A stretch of DNA of 46,644 nt from assembly GCF_001499735.1 (NCBI RefSeq), contig NZ_LN848257.1, positions 1,430,938 through 1,477,581 on the forward strand, given 5' to 3'. The notes below the pieces were generated by a model that saw only the letters and a list, made by a program, of their open reading frames with translations, searched no databases and was not told the DNA's origin. The position numbers were made by a program, and so were the translations under genes. Origin of the DNA: Thiocapsa sp. KS1. GTDB lineage: Bacteria > Pseudomonadota > Gammaproteobacteria > Chromatiales > Chromatiaceae. Position 1 is the stretch's first letter; each line of letters starts with the position of its first letter. Shown here in pieces: positions 19,323 through 27,357 of the stretch.

Positions 19323-19787
19323 TCAACGCCCCGGAAAGCGCAGCCCCGCCATGCGATCGAGCGCCCGCGTAAGCGGCGCCCAGCGCGCCGGCGGCTCGAA
19401 AGCGTCCAGGAAGTTCTTCAGATAGAGCCCCAGCTCGGTATCCCCGGACATCCGCAGCCGGCGCTGAAAGAACAGCGTATCCGCGTCCTCGCGTCGAGCG
19501 GCCAACAGCATGAACTCGCGTAAACCACCGGCGACACTCGCATCCGGCGGTAAGTCCTTGCCGTATCCACGGATATGCCCGCCGCTGACCCCCAGACAGT
19601 AACGCACCCCGATATCGTCGATCTCGATACCGACCCGACGACCGTCCAGAAAATCCAACTCGCCTTCCGCGAGGGACTCCTTCATGACTTGGTTCAAGAC
19701 GGTCGCGAGCGTTTGGCTGTGCAGAACACTCGGGATGAGGCGCAAGGGGAAGGTCAAGGGAAACAATAAACGCTGAGCGGAGGGCAT
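19323..19787 (-). CDS. ubiT: Anaerobic ubiquinone biosynthesis accessory factor UbiT (SCP2 domain)
   Basis: A 154-residue SCP2-type lipid-binding protein, the anaerobic counterpart of UbiJ that carries the ubiquinone intermediates for UbiU/UbiV. The hydrophobic N-terminus (LLFPLTFPLRLIPSVL) precedes the SCP2 core: GELDFLDGRRVGIEIDDIGV, and near the end RRLRMSGDTELGLYLKNFLD, where the SGDTELGL motif is typical of YhbT/UbiT. It converges on ubiUV but has its own FNR-type promoter, so all three genes could respond together to anoxia. It is about 20 residues shorter than my recollection of the E. coli protein (174). Confidence 0.92.
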   Translation of the reverse strand: MPSAQRLLFPLTFPLRLIPSVLHSQTLATVLNQVMKESLAEGELDFLDGRRVGIEIDDIGVRYCLGVSGGHIRGYGKDLPPDASVAGGLREFMLLAARREDADTLFFQRRLRMSGDTELGLYLKNFLDAFEPPARWAPLTRALDRMAGLRFPGR

Positions 19788-19828
19788 TTCTGAGTTCTCG
19801 TCACGAAAGAATGGTCGGGCGGCCGCTG

Positions 19829-19871
19829 ATTATCTGTTGGATGACCCGACCCGCCGAATGATCCACGTCAA
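19829..19871 (-). promoter_or_regulatory. FNR-type promoter for ubiT
   Basis: Read on the minus strand, TTGAC-GTGG-ATCAT (19871-19858) matches the FNR consensus TTGAT-N4-ATCAA at 8 of 10 positions. GATAAT (19834-19829), a five-of-six -10, gives a start near 19822, putting the box centre at about -42, the class II activation distance. The 5' UTR would be about 35 bases. The box ends 18 bp from the stop of the upstream transglycosylase gene. Confidence 0.6.
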
Positions 19872-19888
19872 CGGCCACCGGCCCAAGA

Positions 19889-20788
19889 TCATTTTCCTCG
19901 AACCGAAAGGCGCGACACGTTTCGATCCAAGACACTGTGCGAGACCGAACGAGGCGCAGGAGCGGACCTCCCGTCTTTGGATACGCGTGACAGCCCGGGC
20001 GCCAGGCGAGAGGTCAAGCGGGTCGCCCGTGGGCGATCGAAGGTCTCGGCGGTCGACGCGGCATTGGAGTCCGCAGTCCCGACCGCATCGGCCCCGCCCC
20101 CTGAGGCTTGGGCCATTGCCGGCGTCACATCCATCCCGACGACCTGGCGCGCCTGAGCCGAGTAGGGCTGAACGCCCTTCTTTCGGAGATAAGACACCAA
20201 AACGGCATGTGTGTACTTCTGCGTCTCGGGATAGGCCACGAATCCACCGCCACGCTCCAGAGCACCTTCACCCGCGTTGTAGGCCATGACAGCCTGTCCG
20301 ATGGAGTCATATTTATCGAGAAGCCGCTTGAGGTGTTGCATCCCTGTACGAAGGTTGATTTCGGGATCGAAGAGCGCGTCGACCGATGTCACACCGTAGT
20401 CCGCGCCCGTAGCGGGCATGACCTGCATCAAACCCACAGCACCGGCGCGCGAGACCGCATGCACGTCGTAGGCCGACTCGGCTTTGATCAGCGAATGGAC
20501 GAGATCGAGGTCGAGCTGGTAGGTTCCGGCAAAGCGTTCGATCGTCGCCTTGACCAGCCGAGGCGATGGCGGCTGGGTTTGAGGGGGCTTCGGCAGAGAA
20601 CGCAAAGACGCCTCGAGGGCAGCGCGATCCGAGACCGGGCCGATGACGACATCGGTATTTTCAAGAACGGTCGCAGGCGTGGCCGGATCGCCGACAGGCT
20701 TGGCCGGATCCGCACTCGACGACCCTGTCACCAACGCCAGACCAAACGCCATTATCCAAGTTAGATATTCAGCTTGATTCACCGACAT
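19889..20788 (-). CDS. Exported lytic transglycosylase (SLT family)
   Basis: A 299-residue periplasmic murein lyase. The signal peptide (YLTWIMAFGLALVTGSSSA, then DP) is followed by a proline-rich spacer and a classic SLT domain: LVHSLIKAESAYDVHAVSR with the catalytic Glu, GAVGLMQVMPAT, FDPEINLRTGMQHLKRLL and AVMAYNAGEGAL. The last 80 residues are low-complexity Ala/Ser/Arg-rich. ATG 20788 has GAGG nine bases upstream and opens the signal peptide directly; starts at 20890 or 20812 would add a tail with no leader character. Such enzymes cut peptidoglycan to let envelope machinery through. It stands divergent from the surface-protein locus, so a role in assembling that export apparatus is possible. 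Confidence 0.88.
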   Translation of the reverse strand: MSVNQAEYLTWIMAFGLALVTGSSSADPAKPVGDPATPATVLENTDVVIGPVSDRAALEASLRSLPKPPQTQPPSPRLVKATIERFAGTYQLDLDLVHSLIKAESAYDVHAVSRAGAVGLMQVMPATGADYGVTSVDALFDPEINLRTGMQHLKRLLDKYDSIGQAVMAYNAGEGALERGGGFVAYPETQKYTHAVLVSYLRKKGVQPYSAQARQVVGMDVTPAMAQASGGGADAVGTADSNAASTAETFDRPRATRLTSRLAPGLSRVSKDGRSAPAPRSVSHSVLDRNVSRLSVRGK

Positions 20789-20913
20789 CCGCGTCAACCT
20801 CGTTCCAAACATACGCGACCCGAAATAGTCTGAAACCGAACCATAGAAGCTCCGCACAGACCTCCCTGAAGACGGCCAATGAGGTTCCATCGCTTCGCCT
20901 CCCCGTGTATCAT

Positions 20914-20935
20914 AGTGTCTTGAGTTAAAGACACT
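20914..20935. promoter_or_regulatory. Inverted repeat, candidate operator for the transglycosylase
   Basis: AGTGTCTT (20914-20921), six bases, AAGACACT (20928-20935) form a perfect inverted repeat. On the minus strand it sits just upstream of a TATGAT -10-like hexamer (20908-20913), so a bound regulator would cover the -35/-10 spacer of the transglycosylase promoter. The regulator is unknown. Confidence 0.4.
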
Positions 20936-21104
20936 TCCGATATACTAACGTGCAGCGCGCGGGTTCCGCTAATCCAGGGCAGCACTAGGCAGTCCCCCGA
21001 CCGAATTCCAGCAAATCCCGAGCTGCGATCGCGGACTATAACGCATCGGGATCACACCCGAGACGCATCGAAAAATCCTGAGGTTTTCGGGTTTCCGCTT
21101 CGGA

Positions 21105-21118
21105 GTAAACATGTTTAC
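21105..21118. promoter_or_regulatory. 14-bp perfect palindrome before the lectin-like gene
   Basis: GTAAACATGTTTAC is a complete 14-bp palindrome in otherwise GC-rich DNA, 108 bp before the ATG of the lectin-like gene. A second palindrome, GCCCCATGGGGC (21131-21142), follows 12 bp later. Both are plausible protein-binding sites; no known consensus is claimed. Confidence 0.4.
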
Positions 21119-21226
21119 CGATCGTGGCTAGCCCCATGGGGCGCGCCTTCCCGTTTGATTTTCGCACACCTGACTTACAGCTTAAAACGCGAAACGGAAG
21201 CGCGACCTATTTTGTGGAGAGTTTCG

Positions 21227-22384
21227 ATGGCATGCTGTCCGCCACCCCCTTCGTTTGTCCAAAGAATTCAGACACCTCCGTTCACTCTTTCCATTCTCCG
21301 TCTGAACCTCGCCCTGATCCTGCTTTCGTTTACCTGCGCCTCACCTGCTTCATCGCTGACACTGGCTTGGGAGCCCGTCACGGGAGACTCCAGGGTTGCC
21401 GGCTACGAGATTCATATCGGGCGTGCCAGCGGTCAATACGAATGGATTCTCGATGCAGACCAAGAAGGCTCGGCGACCGACAGACTGGTGCTCCAAGATG
21501 CCGAGTCCGGTGTCACCTATTATCTGGCAGCACGATCCCGCAACCACGACCGAACTCAGTTCAGCACATTTTCCAAAGAAATCCGCATCTCGCTTGACGG
21601 TCCCCCGATTCAGAGCGGGGAGTTGCTTGTAGACGATGCTTGGCAATGGGTCAGCTTTCAAACAGCGTTCATGGACCCGATCGTCGTAGCCACGACCGCC
21701 GGCGAGTCCGATGGCGATCCCCTCGTGATTCGCATCGCAGGCATCGAGCCACATGGATTCTGGGTGCGTCTACAGGAATGGGACTATCTCGACGGTCGAC
21801 ATGCCTTCGAGTCGGTTGGCTATGTCGCGATGGAGCGCGGACAATATCGACTGTTGAACGGAGCTCAGATCGAGGCCGGGAGGTTGGTGACGAATGCAAC
21901 CAAGAGCCCGGTCTGGACCGAGTTTTCCGAAACGTTCGCGTCGACGCCTGTTGTCGTGGCAGCCGTCACGAGCGATCGGGGAACAGAAGCGGTCACCACG
22001 GAAATCCAAGCGGTCGGTCGATCAGGTTTCAGCGTCGGCATGATCGAGCAAGAGGCCAACGACCAACAGCATGCCCCCGAACGCATCGATTTCATCGCCT
22101 GGGAAACGTCGAGCGGGACGGTCAACGGCATGCAGTACGAGGTCGGGCGAGCGACGACGGAAGTCACTCACCGGCCCCATGAGATCCGTTTCAGCACCGC
22201 GTTCCGGGACCCACCTTCGCTGCTGGCCCACCTGCAGACGACCAACGGCAGCGATCCCGCAACACTGCGCTGGCAGACGAAGAGTGAAAAATTCGCCACC
22301 TTACGCGTCGTCGAAGAACAGTCGGTCGACGCGGAAACCAGCCATATCCCCGAAACCGCCGGCTATATCCTGATCGGGCAATAA
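21227..22384 (+). CDS. Secreted protein with Fn3-like domain and three H-type-lectin-like repeats
   Basis: 385 residues. The start at ATG 21227 is set by GGAGA at 21216-21220 and begins a long signal peptide (LRLNLALILLSFTCASPASS). A fibronectin-III-like domain follows (LAWEPVTGDSRVAGYEIHIG, then VTYYLAARSRN). The rest is three repeats of about 90 residues: VSFQTAFMDPIVVATTAG ending GYVAMERGQY; FSETFASTPVVVAAVTSD ending FIAWETSSGTVNGMQYEVG; and IRFSTAFRDPPSLLAHLQ ending AGYILIG. The pattern F..TF.DP.VVA resembles H-type lectin domains, and the same three-unit module recurs in the giant protein at 40388-46600. A secreted carbohydrate-binding role is inferred. No anchor or sorting signal is visible at its C-terminus. 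Confidence 0.8.
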   Translation: MACCPPPPSFVQRIQTPPFTLSILRLNLALILLSFTCASPASSLTLAWEPVTGDSRVAGYEIHIGRASGQYEWILDADQEGSATDRLVLQDAESGVTYYLAARSRNHDRTQFSTFSKEIRISLDGPPIQSGELLVDDAWQWVSFQTAFMDPIVVATTAGESDGDPLVIRIAGIEPHGFWVRLQEWDYLDGRHAFESVGYVAMERGQYRLLNGAQIEAGRLVTNATKSPVWTEFSETFASTPVVVAAVTSDRGTEAVTTEIQAVGRSGFSVGMIEQEANDQQHAPERIDFIAWETSSGTVNGMQYEVGRATTEVTHRPHEIRFSTAFRDPPSLLAHLQTTNGSDPATLRWQTKSEKFATLRVVEEQSVDAETSHIPETAGYILIGQ

Positions 22385-22744
22385 ATTAGGCCGCATCGCA
22401 TCACGGCGGATAGAACAAGAGGGCATGTTCATCAAGGCAGGCTCTCCAGCGGAGCGTAACATCGCCGCGGCAGTGTCACGCATCCAGCGGCACTCCGCGG
22501 CACCTGCACCCTCGACAGAGGCGATGAGAATATCCGAGGAGGGTTCCCGCCTCGACACATCGGCCGATATCCAAGAACTCCGGTGCGCCGGCAAACCCGC
22601 AGGGCGGTCGGACCGCGCGACATCGGCGTGGCAGCCCCCGTACACCCAAGACCCGGGCGATCATCGCGAGTGCTAAACTAGCCGTCGCGAAGAGATCCGA
22701 CCTTCGCCGACCGATGGACGCCGTGTTTCCAGGGGACCCTGAAG
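22385..22744. other. Intergenic, no gene supported
   Basis: These 360 bases lie between the lectin-like gene and the ATPase. An 83-codon frame (22425-22676) starts with ATG but has no usable RBS spacing, no domain and an Arg/Ser/Ala-rich composition, so I do not call it. No terminator hairpin with a T-run is visible after 22384. Confidence 0.5.
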
Positions 22745-24946
22745 ATGTACGAAGCCTTCTTTGAACTTCGCGAGAAACCCTTCTCCCTTCTCCCGGATCC
22801 CGGCTTCTTGTACTTGAGCCAAAAGCATCAAGAGGCGCTGACCCTCCTCGAGTACGGTTTGCTCAATCAGGCGGGCTTCATCATCCTCACCGGAGAAATC
22901 GGCTCCGGCAAGACGACCTTGATGCGTTATCTTCTGGATCGACTCGATCCGGATGTTACGATCGGCTTGATCTCGCATACGCATCAATCGCTCGGCGACC
23001 TGATGGACTGGATCTGCCAAGCATTCGACATCCAGGCGGCAACGAACACCAAGCGCGATCTCCATCAGGCCTTCGTCGACTTTCTGATCAAGCAATATGC
23101 AGCCGGCAAACGCGTGCTGCTCATCGTCGATGAAGCTCAGAACCTTGGCCTCGACAAGCTCGAAGAGCTTCGACTGCTCTCGAATATCAACGCAGACAAG
23201 GATCTCGTTCTGCAACTGATGCTCTTGGGCCAACCCCAATTGCGCGACCTCCTGCAGCGGGCGGAGCTGGAGCAATTCGTTCAACGGGTTGCTGCCTCGT
23301 ACCATCTCGGACCACTCGATGCATCCGAAACCGAGCATTACATTTACCATCGCATCCTGATCGCAGGCGGAAGATACAAGATCTTCGATCGCGAGGCCTG
23401 TCATGCAATTCATCACTACAGCAAGGGTGTTCCCCGGCTTATCAACCTGCTCTGCGACACCGCACTCGTCTACGCTTACGGCGCATCCGAGAAGACCGTG
23501 TCAGCGAAGGCGGTCGACGAGCTGATCGATGTTCATACACCACATCTACTCATACCGATCGAGCGCGACACGCAGGGACGTCAAGTTCAGAGGGAGCGCT
23601 TGGCCTCGGAGGCGGTTACCACCGACGATGGCCTCACGCCTTTCGATACATTCGAAAATACCAAGCAACTCGGTCCTGAAATCGGCGATTTGCTTGCCCC
23701 TTCAGCCTCGGTGATCTCAAGCATTCGAGTCCGCGACCAGCATCGCGATCACGACGACGTCGTCCCATCCGTCGCTCGCGCCCTGCACGCGGAAGATGCT
23801 TCCTCCCCGGCGGTGGCGCCCGCCGACCCTGCTCGACCGCTTGCGTATAGCGCAGCAAACCCCGGCGCAGTCACTGCATCTGACCTTCAGATCGCCGAAT
23901 CGACGCCGACTCGGGCCACGGAGAAGCTGATTGTCAAAGAGGCATCAAGCGACGTTCCCGAGAAACGCACGCCGTTTCGACCGGGCGGCCTCTTGATAGC
24001 GCTCTTGATTCTGGTCGCCTTCGGCGCGGCAATGGTCTGGCTCGGCACATCGAGCATCAGCGAACGTTTTCGCTCGCCCTTACTCGATCAGGTCGACCGA
24101 CAGGTGCCACCGGCAACCGCCCCAGCCACGACGATACCGTCCGAAGATCTCTCCACCACCTCGCCGACAAATGAACCGGATTCAGAGTCCAGCGCGAGCT
24201 CGGCGGCCCCTCCGGACCAACAGCGGTCGGTCCCTCCCGAAAGCAGCGTATCCGCCCCGTCGGGCGAACGCGATACGCTGACGCCGGCAACTCCCGCGGC
24301 GGCCGCAGCAGCCGCTCCCGCCCCGGCGCCGCTTTCGCAAGACCCGTCCTCCGAGGCCGACGAGGGTTCGATAGATGTTTCCGATCAGACGCAGCTCGAT
24401 CAGGATCCGGCAAGCATCACGGCCGAGATGGACTCCGCCTCTCCTCCCGATACTCGGACGGAGAGCACAGGCACGCGTGACGACAGTGAGTCCGAGCCGC
24501 GTCAATCCGAGGCGATGGCCGATCTGGAACGTGGATTCCGTGCACTCCCTGTCGAGATCAGCACCGTCGAGCAAGATGTCATCAAGGTCGATCTAGGCGA
24601 ATCAGTCCAGTTCCTCGACGGAAGCACGTCCTTGGATGCAAGAGCCCGCGAGGTGCTGACTGCGATTGCATCGGTGCTGGAGGAGGCCGAGACGCCGATC
24701 ATCAAGGTGATCGGCCATACCGATAGTTCCGGCACCGACTCGGTCAACCGGACACTCTCGGCTCAACGCGCCGCCGCCGTCGCGCGGTTTCTCGTCCGCA
24801 GAGGCATCGCAGCAGACCGGGTGAGCTCCGAGGGCCGCGGCAAAAGCGAGCCGAAGGTCGACCCGGAGCAGGAGCTGACTCTTGGCCCCCAGGTAAACCG
24901 CCGGATCGAGATCGAGGTCAGGGAGCCTTCAGCCGACGTGAATTGA
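22745..24946 (+). CDS. ExeA/XrtA-type AAA ATPase fused to an OmpA peptidoglycan-binding domain
   Basis: 733 residues in three parts. Residues 1-270 are the secretion/exosortase-associated AAA ATPase: start MYEAFFELREKPFSLLPDP, Walker A GEIGSGKTT at 50-58, Walker B VLLIVDEAQ at 124-132, then LRLLSNINADKD, LLGQPQL and GVPRLINLLCD. After a variable linker a single membrane helix (GLLIALLILVAFGAAMVWLG, about 414-435) leads to a Pro/Ala/Ser-rich periplasmic stretch to about 600. Residues 616-733 are an OmpA C-terminal domain with FLDGSTSLD, IKVIGHTDSSGT and LSAQRAAAVARFL, including the Asp and Arg that grip diaminopimelate. ExeA itself ends in a different peptidoglycan-binding domain; here OmpA replaces it. 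Likely role: an ATP-driven inner-membrane component that docks on murein for polysaccharide or protein export. The neighbouring glycan genes support this. Confidence 0.9.
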   Translation: MYEAFFELREKPFSLLPDPGFLYLSQKHQEALTLLEYGLLNQAGFIILTGEIGSGKTTLMRYLLDRLDPDVTIGLISHTHQSLGDLMDWICQAFDIQAATNTKRDLHQAFVDFLIKQYAAGKRVLLIVDEAQNLGLDKLEELRLLSNINADKDLVLQLMLLGQPQLRDLLQRAELEQFVQRVAASYHLGPLDASETEHYIYHRILIAGGRYKIFDREACHAIHHYSKGVPRLINLLCDTALVYAYGASEKTVSAKAVDELIDVHTPHLLIPIERDTQGRQVQRERLASEAVTTDDGLTPFDTFENTKQLGPEIGDLLAPSASVISSIRVRDQHRDHDDVVPSVARALHAEDASSPAVAPADPARPLAYSAANPGAVTASDLQIAESTPTRATEKLIVKEASSDVPEKRTPFRPGGLLIALLILVAFGAAMVWLGTSSISERFRSPLLDQVDRQVPPATAPATTIPSEDLSTTSPTNEPDSESSASSAAPPDQQRSVPPESSVSAPSGERDTLTPATPAAAAAAAPAPAPLSQDPSSEADEGSIDVSDQTQLDQDPASITAEMDSASPPDTRTESTGTRDDSESEPRQSEAMADLERGFRALPVEISTVEQDVIKVDLGESVQFLDGSTSLDARAREVLTAIASVLEEAETPIIKVIGHTDSSGTDSVNRTLSAQRAAAVARFLVRRGIAADRVSSEGRGKSEPKVDPEQELTLGPQVNRRIEIEVREPSADVN

Positions 24947-25258
24947 GCCGGATGCAGCCGGATGCCCCTTCGCGACATGTCGGCGAGATCAAGTCGCAGC
25001 ATGGCCGGCCGACAGTGCAGGTTGCGGCGAACGAGCCGGAGATCCGCTCGATTTCATCTGCGGCGCACCGCACACCTTCTAGACATCGCGTCGCGAACAC
25101 ACTAACCTTGCGGAAGACGCAACAGTGGCGGGATACAGACAATACAAGATCGGCGAAGGATGCCGAACTTCAATTGCCCGACTCCTGACCGACGTTAAAA
25201 ATATATCCAGCTCAAAAGCTTATGTAGATCCGCTTAAAGATCATCGGAGGATTCCATC
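24947..25258. other. Intergenic with AT-rich promoter region
   Basis: These 312 bases hold no recognisable gene. The last 65 are notably AT-rich (TTAAAAATATATCC, then GCTTATGTAGATC), in sharp contrast to the flanks, and likely carry the promoter of the glycine-rich surface protein. CGGAGG at 25245-25250 is its RBS. Confidence 0.5.
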
Positions 25259-26125
25259 GTGCCGCGCGCCATACAGGTCATTACATCTCGAGGCCTAGTT
25301 GCTGCTTTTATTCTCACGCCGAGCCTGTTGATGGCCGCGACGGAGCAATTTACCGCATCGGGTACCTTCACGGTCCCTGCCGGGGTATCCAAAGTCAGCG
25401 TTCAGGTGTGGGGCGGCGGCGCCGGGGGCCGCCTTGCTGTCCCGCCGACCAACAATGCCAATGCCGGCGGTGGAGGCGGTGGCTTTGCGGCGCTCACCGA
25501 CTATCCCGTCTCGGCCGGTGCGAATTTCAATGTGGTCGTCGGCGCGGGTGGAGCAGCCAACGCACGGGGCGGAGCCTCATCGTTCGGCGGGACTGCGCCG
25601 GACGGATGCATCGGCACCACGGCCCCCGCCTGTGCGGCAGGTGGGCGGAGCCCCGTACCACCAGGGTCCTACGGCGGTTGCTCCGCAAATCCCGCGGCTC
25701 TCCCGGCGGACGACTGTCAGGGCGACGAAATCTATGCGGGCGGAAATGGCGGCCCGCCGGGATCCGGCAGCACGACAGGCGGAGGCGGAGGCGGCTCGGC
25801 ATTCACCAACGCCGCGGGCAATGACGGTTTGGCGGGAAGCGGCGGCGGAACCGGCGGCACGGGAACGGGCAATGGCGGAAACGGCGGCACAGTTGGCGTT
25901 GCAGGGACAGCCGGTACGACCCCGGGCGGCGGCGGAGGCGGAAAGGGATCCGGGGCGGCGGTAGCTCCGGGGGCGGGTGCGGCGGGTTTGGTCATCGTGA
26001 CTTACGAGTTCGATCCGCCACCCGCGGCACCGATACCGACAGCGTCGACGTGGAGCCTGCTGCTTCTAGGCGGACTCCTCGGCGGGTTCGGTTTGCGAAA
26101 GCTGCGTTCCGCAAAACTATCCTAA
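25259..26125 (+). CDS. Glycine-rich secreted protein with IPTL-CTERM-like sorting tail
   Basis: 288 residues starting at GTG 25259, set by CGGAGG eight bases upstream. A signal peptide (GLVAAFILTPSLLMAA) is followed by EQFTASGTFTVPAGVSKVSV, a beta-rich segment common at the start of glycine-rich surface proteins. A body of roughly 35-40% glycine in GGGGGG, GGNGG and GGTGG runs then follows. The C-terminus APIPTASTWSLLLLGGLLGG and GLRKLR is a tripartite sorting signal of the IPTL-CTERM kind: short motif, hydrophobic helix, basic tail. Such tails are processed by an exosortase/archaeosortase-like enzyme; none is encoded in this window. Probably a surface or matrix structural protein. The GT2 gene follows after 186 bp. 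Confidence 0.82.
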   Translation: MPRAIQVITSRGLVAAFILTPSLLMAATEQFTASGTFTVPAGVSKVSVQVWGGGAGGRLAVPPTNNANAGGGGGGFAALTDYPVSAGANFNVVVGAGGAANARGGASSFGGTAPDGCIGTTAPACAAGGRSPVPPGSYGGCSANPAALPADDCQGDEIYAGGNGGPPGSGSTTGGGGGGSAFTNAAGNDGLAGSGGGTGGTGTGNGGNGGTVGVAGTAGTTPGGGGGGKGSGAAVAPGAGAAGLVIVTYEFDPPPAAPIPTASTWSLLLLGGLLGGFGLRKLRSAKLS

Positions 26126-26311
26126 CGGAGTCTCTGGCGAGCGACTCGGCCGCGTACCTGATCCTCGCCCGTATTTTCGACTCCGACGCTGTTCGAGATA
26201 CCTGGTCTCGGGCAGCGTCGTTGCTGCTTCAGAGAACCGAATCAAGGCTCCTGCCCCGAGAACCCCACCCTCCCTCTTCGCCCTCGACACGAGGCGGCAT
26301 CGGTATCGGCT

Positions 26312-27241
26312 ATGTCAAAACCAAATGTCACCATCGGCCTGCCGGTCTTTAACGGTGAGAACTTCTTGTCCCAAGCGATCGAATCCGTCCTCGGGCAGGA
26401 CTATGCCGATTTCGAATTGATCATTCGCGATAATGCATCGACAGATGGAACCGCAGCGATCTGCCGCGAAGCCTGCAAGCAAGACACGCGGATCCGCTAT
26501 CTACGCAGCGAGAGCAATGTCGGAGCCGCCCCGAATTTCAACGCGATCGTCGGCGACGCCCGCGGGCAATATTTCAAGTGGCTCGCGCATGACGATCTAA
26601 TGGCGCCGACCTTCCTGTCACGGTGCGTCGAGACATTGGAACTAGACCACGCCAGCGTCTTGGCCTGTCCGCGCGTCCGTTTCATCGATGCTGCCGGAGA
26701 GCCGCTCGAGGACTATATCAGCCCGTTCCGCACGGCGGACCCGGACCCGGTCGTTCGCTTCAAAGAGACCCTGTCGGGACATCCCTGCTACGAGGTCTTC
26801 GGTCTGATCCGACTCGATGAGCTGCAAAAGACCAGACTCATCGGTAGCTATAAGCACGGAGACGGTGTCCTTCTCTCTCATCTCGCGCTGCTCGGTCGAT
26901 TCGCAGAGATTCCCGAATACCTATTCTTGTCCCGTCGCCACCAAGGCCAATCCATGTACGTCTACGGCATCACCAATCCGGATGCCAAGGAAGACGCGGA
27001 TGCCTACGCACGTTGGTTCGACGCAAGGAACGTACTCACCGGCGTGCCGCTCAACTTCAGCCGACGGTTGGCCGAGTATCGGTGGATGATTGGTGTGACA
27101 CCGTTATCGCTGACGGCAAAGCTCGCACTGTACCGCAGCCTCATTGCCTGGGCGTATAGAAATCGACATCGAATCAAGAAGGAATGGCACAGAGCCATCG
27201 ACAGCCGCGTCCGGTCACGCTCGGATCCGGCTCGGCAATAA
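26312..27241 (+). CDS. Glycosyltransferase family 2
   Basis: A 309-residue inverting GT-A glycosyltransferase. The N-terminal Rossmann-like core VTIGLPVFNGENFLSQAIES and LIIRDNASTDGTAAICRE is canonical, and LAHDDLMAP holds the metal-binding acidic pair in place of DxD. The donor and acceptor cannot be read. The C-terminal third (RLAEYRWMIG, LYRSLIAWAYRNRHRIKKEW) is basic and amphipathic and probably associates with the membrane. It is the last plus-strand gene before a strong terminator and converges on the LamG-PKD gene. Probable job: adding a sugar to the surface glycan of this locus. Confidence 0.92.
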   Translation: MSKPNVTIGLPVFNGENFLSQAIESVLGQDYADFELIIRDNASTDGTAAICREACKQDTRIRYLRSESNVGAAPNFNAIVGDARGQYFKWLAHDDLMAPTFLSRCVETLELDHASVLACPRVRFIDAAGEPLEDYISPFRTADPDPVVRFKETLSGHPCYEVFGLIRLDELQKTRLIGSYKHGDGVLLSHLALLGRFAEIPEYLFLSRRHQGQSMYVYGITNPDAKEDADAYARWFDARNVLTGVPLNFSRRLAEYRWMIGVTPLSLTAKLALYRSLIAWAYRNRHRIKKEWHRAIDSRVRSRSDPARQ

Positions 27242-27291
27242 TCCGGCGAGCCATAAAAAACAAACCTCGCCACCGGCAAGCCGGCGACTCC

Positions 27292-27331
27292 AAAGCAAAA
27301 CGCCCACCCCGAGGGTCTCTCGGGGTGGGCG
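27292..27331 (-). terminator. Strong hairpin terminator, mainly for the minus-strand LamG-PKD gene
   Basis: CGCCCACCCCGAG (27301-27313), a five-base loop and CTCGGGGTGGGCG (27319-27331) make a perfect 13-pair stem. On the minus strand it is followed by TTTTGCTTT (27300-27292), so it should end the gene that stops at 27358. On the plus strand it may also stop the glycosyltransferase transcript, though the T-run there is poor. Confidence 0.85.
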
Positions 27332-27357
27332 AGCATGAGTTTCCTTACACGTGCCCT

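Larger units (their letters stand above)
20789..21226. other. Divergent intergenic region with palindromes
   Basis: These 438 bases between the transglycosylase and the lectin-like gene hold no gene. Three palindromic sites stand out: an inverted repeat at 20914-20935, GTAAACATGTTTAC at 21105-21118 and GCCCCATGGGGC at 21131-21142. The base composition is clearly more AT-rich than the flanking genes, as expected for promoters. Confidence 0.6.

Noticed and set aside
22425-22676. 83-residue frame between the lectin-like gene and the ATPase as a small gene
   Set aside because: The purine-rich stretch touches the ATG, composition is featureless and there is no hydrophobic or conserved segment.
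25408-25824. Arg/Gly-rich alternative frames over the glycine-rich protein gene
   Set aside because: They are products of the GGC/GGN repeat composition; only the GTG 25259 frame has an RBS, a signal peptide and a sorting tail.
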